Shown: positions 1 through 9,747, counted from the stretch's first letter. The stretch is 28,686 nucleotides of DNA from CAYRGC01 sp964423795 (GCA_964423795.1 CAYRGC010000014.1:1-28686), one strand, 5' to 3'. Notes: generated from the sequence alone by a model not told the origin. Numbers and translations: made by a program.

Positions 1-1104
1 ATCATCGCGGACTCCACGAACGCCACCAAGCCCGGCCAGAGCAAGAGCGAGAAGGAAATCTCCGAAACGCTCTACGGCCTCATCCGGGACGCGAAGGGGC
101 GCGTGGTCATTTCCACCTTCAGCTCGCTTCTGAACCGGCTCGCCCAGGTGATCGAGCACGCCAAGACCTTCAACAGGAAGGTGTTCGTCTCGGGCCGCAG
201 CATGGAGACCAACTTGGAGATCGCCCAGCAGCTCGGCTACATCAAGGCGCCCCGCGGTCTCATCCGCAAGGTGAACCCCGCCATGGACAAGCTCCCCGAT
301 AACGAGGTGCTCATCCTCACGACGGGCAGCCAGGGCGAAGAGGTGGCCGGCCTCGCCCGCATGGGCCTCGGCATCCACCGCCACATCACCGTGAAGAAGG
401 GCGATACCGTCATCCTCAGCAGCAACCCGATCATCGGCAACGAGCGCGCGGTCGCGAAAGTGGTGAATAACCTCCACCTGCTCGGCGCCCACGTGAAGAC
501 CAACCAGGAGCTCGCGCTCCACACGACGGGCCACGGCTACCAAAACGACCTGCTCCTCATGCACCGCCTCGTGCGCGCCAAGCACCTCATTCCCGAGCAC
601 GGCGAGCCGCACATGCGCGTCGCGCACGCCGGACTCGGCCGCTCCATCGGCTACGAGGACAACCGCGTGCACCTCATCAGCAACGGCGAGATGATCGAAT
701 TCGACGCCCAGGGAGGCGCCCGCAGGAGCAAGCAGAAGATCGGCTACAAGGACGTCATCATCGACGGCCGCGGAGCCGCCGGCGAAGGCCAGCGCATCCT
801 CGACGAGCGCAAGATCATGAGCGACTCCGGCGTCGTGGTCGTGGCCATCCGCGCCTACGCCGACAGCAAGCGCCTCGTCGGCGACCCGGACGTCCTCTCC
901 CGCGGCCTCCTCTACGGCTCCGAGTTCCAGGAGATCACCAAGGAGATCGTCCAGGCCACCCGCAAGGCCTACGAGGAGGAAGTCGCGCGCGGCGTGAAGG
1001 ACCGAAAGGACCTCAAGCGCGCCGTGACGGGGGCTCTCTTCCGCTACTTCGACCGCAAGCTGGATCGGGAACCGATGGTGGTGCCGATCATCATCGAGGT
1101 TTAA
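1..1104 (+). CDS. rnj: Ribonuclease J, 5'-truncated by window edge
   Basis: This is the C-terminal two thirds of an RNase J-type ribonuclease, a metallo-beta-lactamase/beta-CASP enzyme that processes and degrades mRNA and rRNA 5' ends in the cytoplasm. The reading frame is open from base 1, so the start lies outside the window; an in-frame GTG at 103 is not the real start. Visible family marks are the SDSTN-like segment followed by PG and SE (bases 10-51), the GRSM motif (about 202-213), the GSQGEE beta-CASP motif (about 325-342) and the HGEPHM motif with a conserved His (598-615), followed by HAGLGRSIG. The N-terminal HxHxDH metal-binding motif is not in the window. The C-terminal extension (about 720-1104) fits the RNase J C-terminal domain. 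It ends in TAA and runs straight into a long hairpin. Confidence 0.93.
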   Translation: MIADSTNATKPGQSKSEKEISETLYGLIRDAKGRVVISTFSSLLNRLAQVIEHAKTFNRKVFVSGRSMETNLEIAQQLGYIKAPRGLIRKVNPAMDKLPDNEVLILTTGSQGEEVAGLARMGLGIHRHITVKKGDTVILSSNPIIGNERAVAKVVNNLHLLGAHVKTNQELALHTTGHGYQNDLLLMHRLVRAKHLIPEHGEPHMRVAHAGLGRSIGYEDNRVHLISNGEMIEFDAQGGARRSKQKIGYKDVIIDGRGAAGEGQRILDERKIMSDSGVVVVAIRAYADSKRLVGDPDVLSRGLLYGSEFQEITKEIVQATRKAYEEEVARGVKDRKDLKRAVTGALFRYFDRKLDREPMVVPIIIEV

Positions 1105-1106
1105 AA

Positions 1107-1195
1107 GGGTACAAAGGTCTCAAAGGTTACAAAGGGGACAGGGCTCGCGCTCGGCCCCCTTTGTACCGTTTGTACCCTTTGCCACCTTTGTACCC
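1107..1195. repeat. Long post-stop hairpin with tandem-repeat arms
   Basis: This imperfect inverted repeat begins two bases after the RNase J stop. GGGTACAAAGGT (1107-1118) pairs perfectly with 1184-1195, TACAAAGGGG (1128-1137) pairs with 1156-1165, and CAAAGG (1121-1126) pairs with the CCTTTG inside 1175-1181. Each arm is itself a short tandem array of an AAAGG-type unit of 9-10 bases. It may act as a transcription terminator or 3' stabiliser, but there is no clear U-tract. Confidence 0.7.
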
Positions 1196-1205
1196 TCGCT
1201 ATACT
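1179..1205 (+). promoter_or_regulatory. Promoter of the HAD gene
   Basis: A -10 box TATACT sits at 1200-1205, with a -35-like TTGCCA at 1179-1184 (15-bp spacer, shorter than ideal). The start codon is at 1217, so the mRNA leader would be only about five bases. The -35 lies in the right arm of the preceding hairpin. Confidence 0.5.
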
Positions 1206-1216
1206 CCCGCAACCTC

Positions 1217-1870
1217 ATGAACCCCCGCGCTATCCTTTTCGACCTCGACGGCACGCTCGTCGACACGATCACGCTCTACGGCGAGGCGGTGCTCGCGAGC
1301 CTGAAGGAAGTGGCGGGCATCGATGCGACGTGGGAGCAGTACCGCGAGTGGTACGGTCGGCCGCTGCATCTCAAAGGCATCCTCGCCCTCTACGGACTCA
1401 CGGACGAAGGCATCCCCGGCATCCGCAAACGCCGCGACGAGCTCTACATCGACTTCCTGCGCACGAAGACGGCATGGTATCCGGGGGCGAAGGATCTCCT
1501 TTCGGGACTGCGCGCGAAGGGGGTACCCGTGGGCCTCGTGACGGGATCGTGGATGAGCTATGTGGAGGCCATCGATTCCCTTCTCGGCGTGAAGAAGCAC
1601 TTCGACGCCTTCGTGACGGTGGACGACATGGGCGACTTCACCAAGCCGCATCCCCACGGCCTGCTGCTCGGTGCCGACCGCTTGGGCGTCGACCCGCGTG
1701 AGTGCGTGTACGTGGGCGACCAGCGGTTCGATATCGAGGCGGCCGAACGCGCGGGCATGCCGGGCATCCTCATCCGTTCTGAGTGGACGCCGGCGGATGC
1801 TTCGGCCCCGCAAGAAGTTCGTTCGGTTTCCGAACTATCGGAGGTCCTGCGGAAGATGCTCGCTTACTGA
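1217..1870 (+). CDS. HAD-superfamily phosphatase (phosphoglycolate phosphatase-like)
   Basis: This 217-residue cytoplasmic hydrolase belongs to the haloacid dehalogenase superfamily with a small helical cap. All four motifs are visible: motif I DLDGTLVD with nucleophile D9 and acid/base D11, motif II Thr109 in LVTGS, motif III Lys143 in TKPHP, and motif IV GDQRFD with D168 and D172. The length and the cap between motifs I and II match the phosphoglycolate phosphatase/beta-phosphoglucomutase branch. The true substrate cannot be read from sequence. The ATG start is supported by the -10 box just upstream. Its last seven bases overlap the 3' end of the convergent giant gene on the other strand. 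Confidence 0.9.
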   Translation: MNPRAILFDLDGTLVDTITLYGEAVLASLKEVAGIDATWEQYREWYGRPLHLKGILALYGLTDEGIPGIRKRRDELYIDFLRTKTAWYPGAKDLLSGLRAKGVPVGLVTGSWMSYVEAIDSLLGVKKHFDAFVTVDDMGDFTKPHPHGLLLGADRLGVDPRECVYVGDQRFDIEAAERAGMPGILIRSEWTPADASAPQEVRSVSELSEVLRKMLAY

Positions 1871-4800
1871 CCCGGTACGCGCGGAGGACGTCCCAATTCG
1901 ACGTTGTGCGCCGCGCGGGACACGACGGAGAGGTTGACCGTCTTGTTCTCTTCGCGCTGGCGCTCCGCCTCGATGTGCGCGTTCACCTCGCCGACGAAGG
2001 CGTCGATCGTGGCGCCCGGATTGCGCGCCGCGTATTGGGCGAAGGCGCGCACGACCATGTCCACCGGCTGGCTGATGGGCAGTTCTCCCGCGTTCGGATC
2101 GCCGATGTTCGGCGTGAGGGAAAGCGCGGGATCGAGGAGACCTTGCGCCTGGAGCCGATGGAAGACGTGCTCGACGTTCGCGATGACGTTCGTCTCGAGA
2201 TCGTGGCCGATGTCGCGCACGGGGAGCGCGAGGATGGTCATGATCTGTTCCTGGAACTGCTTCTGCGCCTCTGCCCCGCCCGCGATGGGCGTATCGAGCG
2301 AAACCCACCCGTTCTGGGCCTCGGTCTTGGCGAGCACGTCGAGCATCTGCTTTCCGCGCTGCTCCATGATCTTCGTCGTCTCCTCCGCGCGCATGGGAGC
2401 GGCTCCGGGAGTGACGATGCCGAGTCCCTGGAGATTCGGCAGGATGCGGCGATCGAGGCCGCCGGCGTTGTTGCGCCGCAGGAGCAGGACGCGACCGTCC
2501 GGGAGGCAGTACGCGAGCGGTGCCACCTCGCCCGGCCGATCCGGACGCAAGCGGATGAGACAGTTGGTCGCGCCGGTGTTGAACGTGCCTTCGGCCACGG
2601 CATAGAGCATCTGGGCGTTGTTCATGAAGCCGCCGGCCTCTTTTTGCTGGCTCTGGACGAAGTACTCGCCCGCGATTTTCTGGGTGAGGGCGCGATCGGT
2701 CTCGCGATCGGAGCGACGAGCCGCGTCCGTCATGGTGACGATCGGGAGGATGCTCGCGTTATTCAGGGCCGGGAAGGACGCGTTCAGGCGCTCGATGCGC
2801 TGGCGGTGCTGCGGCAGCACTCCCGCGAGCGTGAACTGCGGGAAATCCTCGGTGGGGATCCACTCTCCCCCGTCCTGCACCTGCCACTCGCCGTCGTCGC
2901 AACGCAGCGTGAGCGCGCGGTCGCCCGACGGGTGGGAGACCTGGATCCGGAAACGCTTCTCGCCGTCGACGGTCTGCTCGCTGGCTCCGAGAGCCGTGCG
3001 GAGATACTCGCCGACCGCCTCTTCGTGTTCGTCGACAAGCTGGTCCTGGACCTCGCTCATGCCCGAGACATCGCCCGTGTTTGCGCGGGCGAGGGCGTTC
3101 CGGAGCCTGAGCCACCTGCCAAACGAGCTCGCATGGTCCATTGCGTAGAAATTTTGCGGTCCGCTCAGCTGCTCCCAAGGATTGGCGTTGGTGCGCACCT
3201 CCCACTTGCCCTGCCGCCAGCGAAACTGCATACGATAGGGGTCGGGGGGCTGCTGGAGAACGAAGCTCTTGAGACCGTCCTCCGTGAGCTGCATCGCACC
3301 GTTCATGCGCAACAGCTCTTCGCCGAATGAACGGACATGCGCGAGACGCTCGGCCGCGACGATCGAGCCGCCGTTGAGCGACTCGAGAGTGGCGGCGATC
3401 ACGTTGAGTTCGGAGGCGTTGACATCCGTTTGCGCGCCCCCGGCGGCCGTGACGGGCGCGAAAGTCGTGCCGGAGGAGTCGCGCCACTCCCACCGCTGTG
3501 CGTCGGGAACGTAGCGGAACACCTTGCCGCGGAGCGTGAGTTCGCCGTTTGCGGCCTCGTGCGCCCCTTCGGAGCGGAGAAGGTTGCGGCCGGCGTCGCG
3601 GTGGCGCGTGGTCGCCGACTGCAGCGCCTCGTCCGCCTCGGTGCGCATGGCGGCGAGACCCGGATGCGTGTCCGCGGGCGGCACGTCGTTCCAGGCGAAC
3701 GCCCGGGTCACGACGTCCCTGCCCTCGGCGTTCTTGCCGACGAGGAGGACGCGCCGCCTGGCCTTCCGCACGTTGCCGAAGTCGGTGTAGCCGAGCGTCT
3801 GGACAATCACTTCCCCGCCGCCGGCGTAGCGCCCGACGGAGGTGAAGTGCAGGGAGGCGGGGCGGCCCATGTGCGGGGTCGAGGCCAGGTTGGCCACGGC
3901 GTCCTCCCGGAGGAAGGAGAACGGCAGCGCCTGGTTGTTCGCGAGCACGGGCACGCGCGGCGAGAAGACATCGCGCGGGGGCAGGTAGCCCATGAGGACG
4001 TGCGGCGTCGCGGAGACGCTGTCGAGCGCGGTCTTCTGGCTCACTTCGCGGAAGATGCGCTCGGCTTCGTCGGACGTCGCATTGGCGGGCAGCGTCACCT
4101 GCTCCCCCGTGGCGTTCATCTGGCCGGCGATCGCCCACTCGGCGAGCGCGTAGTTGTTGTTCTGGGGCGGGAGCGAGAGCACGAGGTCGCCGGACCAAAG
4201 GTCCGTGTGATCGGTCGTGATGTCGAAATTCTGGGACTGCAGGAGCGACAAGCCGTTGATGCCGGCAAGCGCCATGGGCCGGAGATGCTCGCGATCGCTC
4301 GGTTCGCGCGGGAATTCCTTGTCGCCGTTGGCCTGCGCCTTCGCCAACGATTGGCTATACGCCTTCCTGGCAGCGGCGAGGGATTCCTGGTTCACAAAGA
4401 CCGAGCGAGTGCCGCCTCCGCCCGTCAGCTTCTCGATCTGCTGACGGACCTGCTCCGAGATCATGGACGCGCGGGTGCGCGTGCCGACGCCCTGGGGCTG
4501 GTTACGGACCAGCTGTTCCTGGCTGTCGCCGAGGGCGGAGCCGAACACGCGGTGACGGCCGAGCATCCGCAGCTGCTGGGCGAGGACGGGATCGTCCGGG
4601 CGCTCCGCGACGAGAGAGCGCACGCGGAGGTAGTTCTGCTCGAGCACGTGCGCCGCGAACATGTGGCTGGTGCTGCGGATGGAACCGAAGAGGGCGCTCG
4701 CGTGCGGGCCGTCGAAGATCCACGGACGGCTGGGGATCTTGAGGTTGCGCGCGTCGTCCCAGGAAATGGGATCGGGATAGCGGGCGAAGAGCTGCGCGGA

Positions 4801-7800
4801 GAAGAAGTCCTTCGCGACGGGGAACGCCTCGTAGAGACTGTCGAGCGACGCGATCTGGTCCGTGCGCCCCATGCTCGCCGCCTCCATGAGCTCCATGCGC
4901 TCCTCCGGGGAGAGCTTCTCGATGACGGCGCAGAAGAGCATGCGCTCCTTCGCGGCCGGCGGCGCTTCGCTCGCGAAGAAACTCGCGAGGAAGCCGGGGC
5001 CTTCGAGGAGCTCCATGCCGCTGCGGCCGGTGAGGGACCGGGCGCCGCCGAGGAGCCAGAAGAGCCAGCTGGGGCAGCCGTCGCGGTTGGCCAGCAGCGC
5101 GTACGCTTTCTCGAAGTCCTTCACGTCGCCGTACACGTTGACGGAGACCACGATCGCGGCGGCGCCGAGACCGACGATCATGCCCACGGGACCGCCGTAC
5201 GCCATCGCGGCGGCGCCGACGAGGAGGCCCCCCGTCTGCACGCCCGCGTTGAGCGTGCGGGTATCCACATGCGCGTCGCGCGCCGTGAGGAGATCCGTCA
5301 TGCGGAGGCGGATGCCGCCCCTGCTTCCCTGGGCCTGCAGCTCGAAGAAATCGCCGTTCCGGCGGAATCCCATCGCAAGCAGAACCGCCGTGACTTCCTT
5401 GATCGTCTTGTCGCGCTCTTCACGCGCCTGACCGAGTTCCACGTAGCTCTGGTACGTGAGGTACGCGTCGAGGAGCAGGAACGGCGCGCCTTTCACGAGG
5501 CGCATGCCGGCTCCCGCGCGCGGCGCGAGCATCGACAAGCCGGAGGCGGGAGAGACGTGGGCGCCAAGAACGGCCCGCATCTCCTGCGAAATGGTGATGC
5601 CCGGCATGCGCGCGACGTTCTGCGCGATGGCGGCGCCTTCCGATCCGCACACGGCGCTACGCACGAGGAGGTTCGCCTGCTCCGCCGGCATCCCGAGCTG
5701 CACGAGCCTGTTCGCCTTCGCGCGGAGGATATCCACGACCGCGCGTTCGGCGTTCTGTACGTTGGCGATGGTTGTCGCGTTGCGAGCCCGGCTTAGGGCG
5801 GTGTGAGCCTCGGCGAGAGTCTTATAGGCCGCTTCGAGTTGCTGCTGCTGGAAGAGGTGGACCGTGGAGACCATCCCCCTCAGCGCCTCCTCCGTGAGCT
5901 GCGTGCCGCCGTTTGCACGCAGGAGCGCGAGCGCGATGCGTCCGCGTTCCACGTCGCTCATCGCACTCCCCCCGCGGAGCACCGCGTTGATGGCGAGCGA
6001 CTGGCGGGCGGAGCCGTTGACGTTCACGCCGCGGCGGATGAGCTCCTCGAGGATCTGCTGGCGCTGGGCGATCGTGAGCGTGGGCTGGTTGAGGATCCCC
6101 ACGATCTGCGCGGTCTGCTGTTCGAGGGTCAGGGAGCCGTTGCGCGCGATGCGCATGATTTGGCTAACCGGTGAGTTGCTGCCGCGGAGGAAGCGGACGG
6201 TATCGGTGACCGGATCGAGCATCGCGAGACGCACGACGCCGTTCGTGACGGCGAAGGGATTCAGGACGGCATTCGCACTGCTAACCAATCCACGAACGAT
6301 CCTATACGGCCTGCCGATCATAGGCGTCCGTCCAATGAGCCTCCCAAGCGGAAGATCGAGCGTTCCCCCCATCAAGAAGCGCGACACGCCATTTCGGTTG
6401 GCGAGACGACCGAGCATGCCTCCCCCTTGAAAACCACTACCCGCGCGCCCGTAGAGAGCAAGACCGGCGCCTCCCGCCGCCATCCAGAACGCCGTTTGGG
6501 CATCTGCCATGATGTGCTGCTCCGCCACGTTCCGCCCGGCAACGAGCCCGAGCTCGCGCATGAGTTCCTGGTTTCCTTGCGAGAAGCGCGGGATGAGGTC
6601 GTGCTGCATCTGCTGCGTGAGCGCGAGGTACGCTCCGGCCACGCGCTGCTGGATTTTCCAAAGATTGTTCATGGGAGCGCGCAGGATGCTATCCATCTCT
6701 TGGCGAACGTTCGGTGGGAGAGCGTCACATTCGGAACCGTTGAGAAGCGCGAATACCCGCGTGAAGACCTGTTCGTTGCTCACTTCCTGGCCCGCTTTGC
6801 CGGCGAACTCCTGCTGCTCTTTCAGCGTCTTTTGAAGCAAGTCGGCGACGCGGTCAAAGGCGGTCCGCTGAGCAGCGGTCGTGAGCTGCGGACGGAGCTT
6901 CGCGAGCGATTGCGTGACATTGAGCGGCCGCGCGGCTTCCTGCTGATAACGCTGACGAAGACCCGTGAGGTACGGCTCCCACAGGGTGCGGTGGGCCGAG
7001 AGAAGCACCTCACGCGCATCCGCGAGCGGCTTCCCTTCGCCTCCCTTGTCCGTCATCTCCGCATAGGTTTTGAGCGCCTTCTGGTACGCCTCGTACTGCT
7101 TGGAGTACGCCTGCGCGAGATCGCGGCAGGGATCGTTGTCGTTCGCCGCGGGCACGAACTGCGGCATCCGCGGGGGGCGGCCGTTCATCGTGAGGGTATC
7201 CGCGGGCGCGACGGCGGCGAGATCGCCCATCAGTTTCGCGTTCTGTTCTATCATGACGCCGTAGGCGCCATGGCGTTGGTAATACCGGCGCGTCGCCTCG
7301 TCGGTAACGCTGAGTTCCTTACCCACGTCTTCCATCTCCTTGAGCACGCCCTCGATGCGGGTGCGGAGCCACGGCTGTCCGGTGATGCCCTCGAGCGGGG
7401 CGCGGATGAAAGCGAACTGGACGCGCGCGATGTTCCACGAAGCGCCGCGGAGCGCCCGGGGCACGAACGTCATGGGATTCCACGGGTTCACGATGGCCTC
7501 CTGGACGAGACCGCTGCCGCGATCGTTCCAGAGTTGCTCGACCCAGTTCTGCGGATTGGCGGGATTCGGGTTGCCGCCGTTGGCGTTGACGATGCCGCGG
7601 AGCGCCGCAGCGTAATCCGCCATCGCGCCCCGGTACACCTGCCACCGCTGGGCGAGCTGCTGCTCCAAAATGGGCGAGATACCCCCCTGGCGTTTCATTT
7701 CCTGTTCGACGAGGATCTTGTCCGTCGGGCCGGCCGGAAGCATTCCCGGCGCCGCCATGCCCTGCATGACGGTGGCCGAGAACATCGCGGCGTTGAACGC

Positions 7801-8994
7801 GTCGCGCGCGGTCTGGCGCTGCATCTCGTCGCGCAGGCCATCCCGGAAGAGCGGCCACCAGGTGTTCCACTCGTCGGGGTTGTTCTGCATGAATTCGTAC
7901 GCAATGATCGTCTGCGCCTGGTAATAGTCGGAGACGAGCGCGTCGACCGATTGCACCGCGTGCGGGCGACCGTTCACCGTATCCATCACCGCGTCCTGGG
8001 CGGCCGTGCGGAGCTGGCCGATGAGGTCGTCGCCGCGCTGGGCCAGGCGCTCCTCCATGTTGGCGCCGCCGACGAGGTCATTGCCCTCCGTCTTGGCGAC
8101 TTCCTGTTGCAATTGCGTGATCCAGCCCTCGATCTGCCCCTGCACGTTCTGGCGCACGCCCTGGAGCGCCGGATCGTCGCCGTAGATCTGGTTCAAGCTT
8201 CCCTGCAATCCTTCCGCCCCCGTGCTGCCGCGCCGGATGGCGAGGAGCTGCGTGAGGGTTTGGATGCGCTGCAACCGCTCGAGCGTGCCGAGGGCGACGT
8301 CGCGACTCTCCGTGACGCGCTTCAGGCGGTCGGGAATGTTCTTCGCGAGGGCTTCGGCCGCAACGAGCCGCCGATTGGCGTACGCGCCCCGGGCTCCCCC
8401 TTCTTCCTTGCGCTTGCGAAGCGACTCGAGAAGCTGCGGGGACTGCAGATGCTCGAGGAGGGACTTTCCGTTGATCTTCTTTTCCGAGAGCTGCTGCACC
8501 TCGCCGAGCACGGATGCGTAACGGCTCAGAAGCGGAACCTCCGTGGTGTAGAGCTGCAGACGGTGATCCGTGAGACGGACGAAGGATTGGACCTGCTCGA
8601 GCGGAATCGTCTGGCCTGAACGGCCAAAACGGGACCGAAACATTTCGACGAGCGTATTATTCGTCGGATTCTGCGGCGTATTCGGTCCGGCGAACGTGTG
8701 CACGTAGTTCATCGCGAGCAGGCGGTCGTAGCGGGCGCGCTGCCAGGCGACGTTATTGAGCGCGGCGTACGTGACGGACGACGGTCCGCCCTGGAGCATC
8801 TGGCGAAGGAAGTCGCGGTGCCCCTCGTGGAGCAGCTTGCGCGCCTGCTCCTCGGTAACGTGCGTGCGCAACTGATTGAGATGCCCCTCGGTATCCGAGA
8901 GCTTCTTCGCCTTCTCCTGCTGTTCCTTCATCAACCCTTCCCCGTTACCGAGGATTTTTTGCAACGGCTGGCCGTCGAGTTCGTTTTCGCCCAT
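1864..8994 (-). CDS. Giant 2376-residue orphan protein
   Basis: This is a single uninterrupted frame of 7131 bases that fills a quarter of the window. I do not recognise the family. There is no Sec signal peptide. The first ~830 residues are rich in Q, A, R, E and L and look mostly helical. A weak hydrophobic stretch lies at about 835-850, and a strong membrane-type segment at 1255-1288 has a glycine-rich YGGPVG hinge, suggesting a helical hairpin. The C-terminal third carries three related tryptophan motifs about 100 residues apart (W1835, W1931, W2037) and a segment (about 1885-1913) similar to one near 1005-1043. It is the last gene of a three-gene minus-strand unit, 24 bases after the stop of the membrane protein. 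It may be a structural or cell-envelope protein; that is inference only. Large antisense frames opposite it are shadows. Confidence 0.85.
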   Translation of the reverse strand: MGENELDGQPLQKILGNGEGLMKEQQEKAKKLSDTEGHLNQLRTHVTEEQARKLLHEGHRDFLRQMLQGGPSSVTYAALNNVAWQRARYDRLLAMNYVHTFAGPNTPQNPTNNTLVEMFRSRFGRSGQTIPLEQVQSFVRLTDHRLQLYTTEVPLLSRYASVLGEVQQLSEKKINGKSLLEHLQSPQLLESLRKRKEEGGARGAYANRRLVAAEALAKNIPDRLKRVTESRDVALGTLERLQRIQTLTQLLAIRRGSTGAEGLQGSLNQIYGDDPALQGVRQNVQGQIEGWITQLQQEVAKTEGNDLVGGANMEERLAQRGDDLIGQLRTAAQDAVMDTVNGRPHAVQSVDALVSDYYQAQTIIAYEFMQNNPDEWNTWWPLFRDGLRDEMQRQTARDAFNAAMFSATVMQGMAAPGMLPAGPTDKILVEQEMKRQGGISPILEQQLAQRWQVYRGAMADYAAALRGIVNANGGNPNPANPQNWVEQLWNDRGSGLVQEAIVNPWNPMTFVPRALRGASWNIARVQFAFIRAPLEGITGQPWLRTRIEGVLKEMEDVGKELSVTDEATRRYYQRHGAYGVMIEQNAKLMGDLAAVAPADTLTMNGRPPRMPQFVPAANDNDPCRDLAQAYSKQYEAYQKALKTYAEMTDKGGEGKPLADAREVLLSAHRTLWEPYLTGLRQRYQQEAARPLNVTQSLAKLRPQLTTAAQRTAFDRVADLLQKTLKEQQEFAGKAGQEVSNEQVFTRVFALLNGSECDALPPNVRQEMDSILRAPMNNLWKIQQRVAGAYLALTQQMQHDLIPRFSQGNQELMRELGLVAGRNVAEQHIMADAQTAFWMAAGGAGLALYGRAGSGFQGGGMLGRLANRNGVSRFLMGGTLDLPLGRLIGRTPMIGRPYRIVRGLVSSANAVLNPFAVTNGVVRLAMLDPVTDTVRFLRGSNSPVSQIMRIARNGSLTLEQQTAQIVGILNQPTLTIAQRQQILEELIRRGVNVNGSARQSLAINAVLRGGSAMSDVERGRIALALLRANGGTQLTEEALRGMVSTVHLFQQQQLEAAYKTLAEAHTALSRARNATTIANVQNAERAVVDILRAKANRLVQLGMPAEQANLLVRSAVCGSEGAAIAQNVARMPGITISQEMRAVLGAHVSPASGLSMLAPRAGAGMRLVKGAPFLLLDAYLTYQSYVELGQAREERDKTIKEVTAVLLAMGFRRNGDFFELQAQGSRGGIRLRMTDLLTARDAHVDTRTLNAGVQTGGLLVGAAAMAYGGPVGMIVGLGAAAIVVSVNVYGDVKDFEKAYALLANRDGCPSWLFWLLGGARSLTGRSGMELLEGPGFLASFFASEAPPAAKERMLFCAVIEKLSPEERMELMEAASMGRTDQIASLDSLYEAFPVAKDFFSAQLFARYPDPISWDDARNLKIPSRPWIFDGPHASALFGSIRSTSHMFAAHVLEQNYLRVRSLVAERPDDPVLAQQLRMLGRHRVFGSALGDSQEQLVRNQPQGVGTRTRASMISEQVRQQIEKLTGGGGTRSVFVNQESLAAARKAYSQSLAKAQANGDKEFPREPSDREHLRPMALAGINGLSLLQSQNFDITTDHTDLWSGDLVLSLPPQNNNYALAEWAIAGQMNATGEQVTLPANATSDEAERIFREVSQKTALDSVSATPHVLMGYLPPRDVFSPRVPVLANNQALPFSFLREDAVANLASTPHMGRPASLHFTSVGRYAGGGEVIVQTLGYTDFGNVRKARRRVLLVGKNAEGRDVVTRAFAWNDVPPADTHPGLAAMRTEADEALQSATTRHRDAGRNLLRSEGAHEAANGELTLRGKVFRYVPDAQRWEWRDSSGTTFAPVTAAGGAQTDVNASELNVIAATLESLNGGSIVAAERLAHVRSFGEELLRMNGAMQLTEDGLKSFVLQQPPDPYRMQFRWRQGKWEVRTNANPWEQLSGPQNFYAMDHASSFGRWLRLRNALARANTGDVSGMSEVQDQLVDEHEEAVGEYLRTALGASEQTVDGEKRFRIQVSHPSGDRALTLRCDDGEWQVQDGGEWIPTEDFPQFTLAGVLPQHRQRIERLNASFPALNNASILPIVTMTDAARRSDRETDRALTQKIAGEYFVQSQQKEAGGFMNNAQMLYAVAEGTFNTGATNCLIRLRPDRPGEVAPLAYCLPDGRVLLLRRNNAGGLDRRILPNLQGLGIVTPGAAPMRAEETTKIMEQRGKQMLDVLAKTEAQNGWVSLDTPIAGGAEAQKQFQEQIMTILALPVRDIGHDLETNVIANVEHVFHRLQAQGLLDPALSLTPNIGDPNAGELPISQPVDMVVRAFAQYAARNPGATIDAFVGEVNAHIEAERQREENKTVNLSVVSRAAHNVELGRPPRVPGQ

Positions 8995-9018
8995 GGGTGT
9001 TTGTGTGAAAGGACTTGT

Positions 9019-9747
9019 TTATTGGAACTGCGTCGGATTGCTCGGCACCGGATTCACGGTGGGATTGACCACGTTCGGCGCCACTCCCGTGGACCCACTC
9101 GCGGCGGAACCGCCGCCGTAGGTGACGGGATCAGGAACATTAGCAATCTTCGTCGCATCTTCCACGTTGAGGATCGTGTTCACCGCGGCGTCGGCGCGCA
9201 GGCCCGTGACGTAGTTCCAAAGCTTCCAGCCGTAGTATCCCATCGCGACCATCGCCGCGATGCGGGCGCTCGTGCCGAGGAAGCGGCTCACGGAGCCTCT
9301 CCAACCCTCCTTGCCGATCGCCTTGTACGCGAGGTTCGTCACGGCACCCTCGACGGGCTTGGCCGTGAGAATCGTGCCGACTCCCGCGACGGCGTGGCTC
9401 AGGATCGGGATCCCGCCGATGAGCGGGACGTCCTTGGGGCTGATCACGTAATCCTTCCACCAGCTCTTCTGCTCGTTATTGTGAGCGTCCTCCTTCGCAA
9501 GCGCCTCGGCGCTCTTGGGCTTTGCCGAAGGCGTCGCCTGGGTGGAAAGACGAGCGGTCTCCACCTGCCTGCGGAGATCGTCGAAACCTTGGATTTTGAA
9601 GCGCGTTCTGAGCTCGTCCTTGCGCTCGTTCCAGACGCGGGTCAGGAGCGCGTCGAGCTGCTCTTGCGTCGCGTGGACGATATCCTCTTTCGTGATGTCG
9701 GAGAGGTAGTTGACGATTTCCATGGCGTGGGAGAGGGAAGGAGACAT
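9019..9747 (-). CDS. Unknown membrane protein (242 aa)
   Basis: This is a protein of unknown function and the middle gene of the unit that ends with the giant. Residues 1-95 are hydrophilic and helical with many charged residues. A moderately hydrophobic segment lies at about 107-128, and the clearest membrane helix is at about 156-180 (FLGTSARIAAMVAMGYYGW region). The tail after 205 is rich in Pro, Gly, Ser, Asn and Val and looks disordered. The start used is ATG at 9747, 14 bases after the upstream gene's stop; the ATG nine codons in (9723) is an alternative. Neither has a Shine-Dalgarno sequence. Placement between a small soluble protein and the giant suggests that the three products work together, possibly with this one as the membrane anchor (inference). 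Confidence 0.8.
   Translation of the reverse strand: MSPSLSHAMEIVNYLSDITKEDIVHATQEQLDALLTRVWNERKDELRTRFKIQGFDDLRRQVETARLSTQATPSAKPKSAEALAKEDAHNNEQKSWWKDYVISPKDVPLIGGIPILSHAVAGVGTILTAKPVEGAVTNLAYKAIGKEGWRGSVSRFLGTSARIAAMVAMGYYGWKLWNYVTGLRADAAVNTILNVEDATKIANVPDPVTYGGGSAASGSTGVAPNVVNPTVNPVPSNPTQFQ

Noticed and set aside
1783..8619. Three long plus-strand frames (515, 819 and 730 residues) opposite the giant gene
   Set aside because: They are antisense shadows in high-GC DNA. Their translations are dominated by R, E, H, V, L and A as expected from the reverse of a real coding frame, have no domains, and lack promoters.
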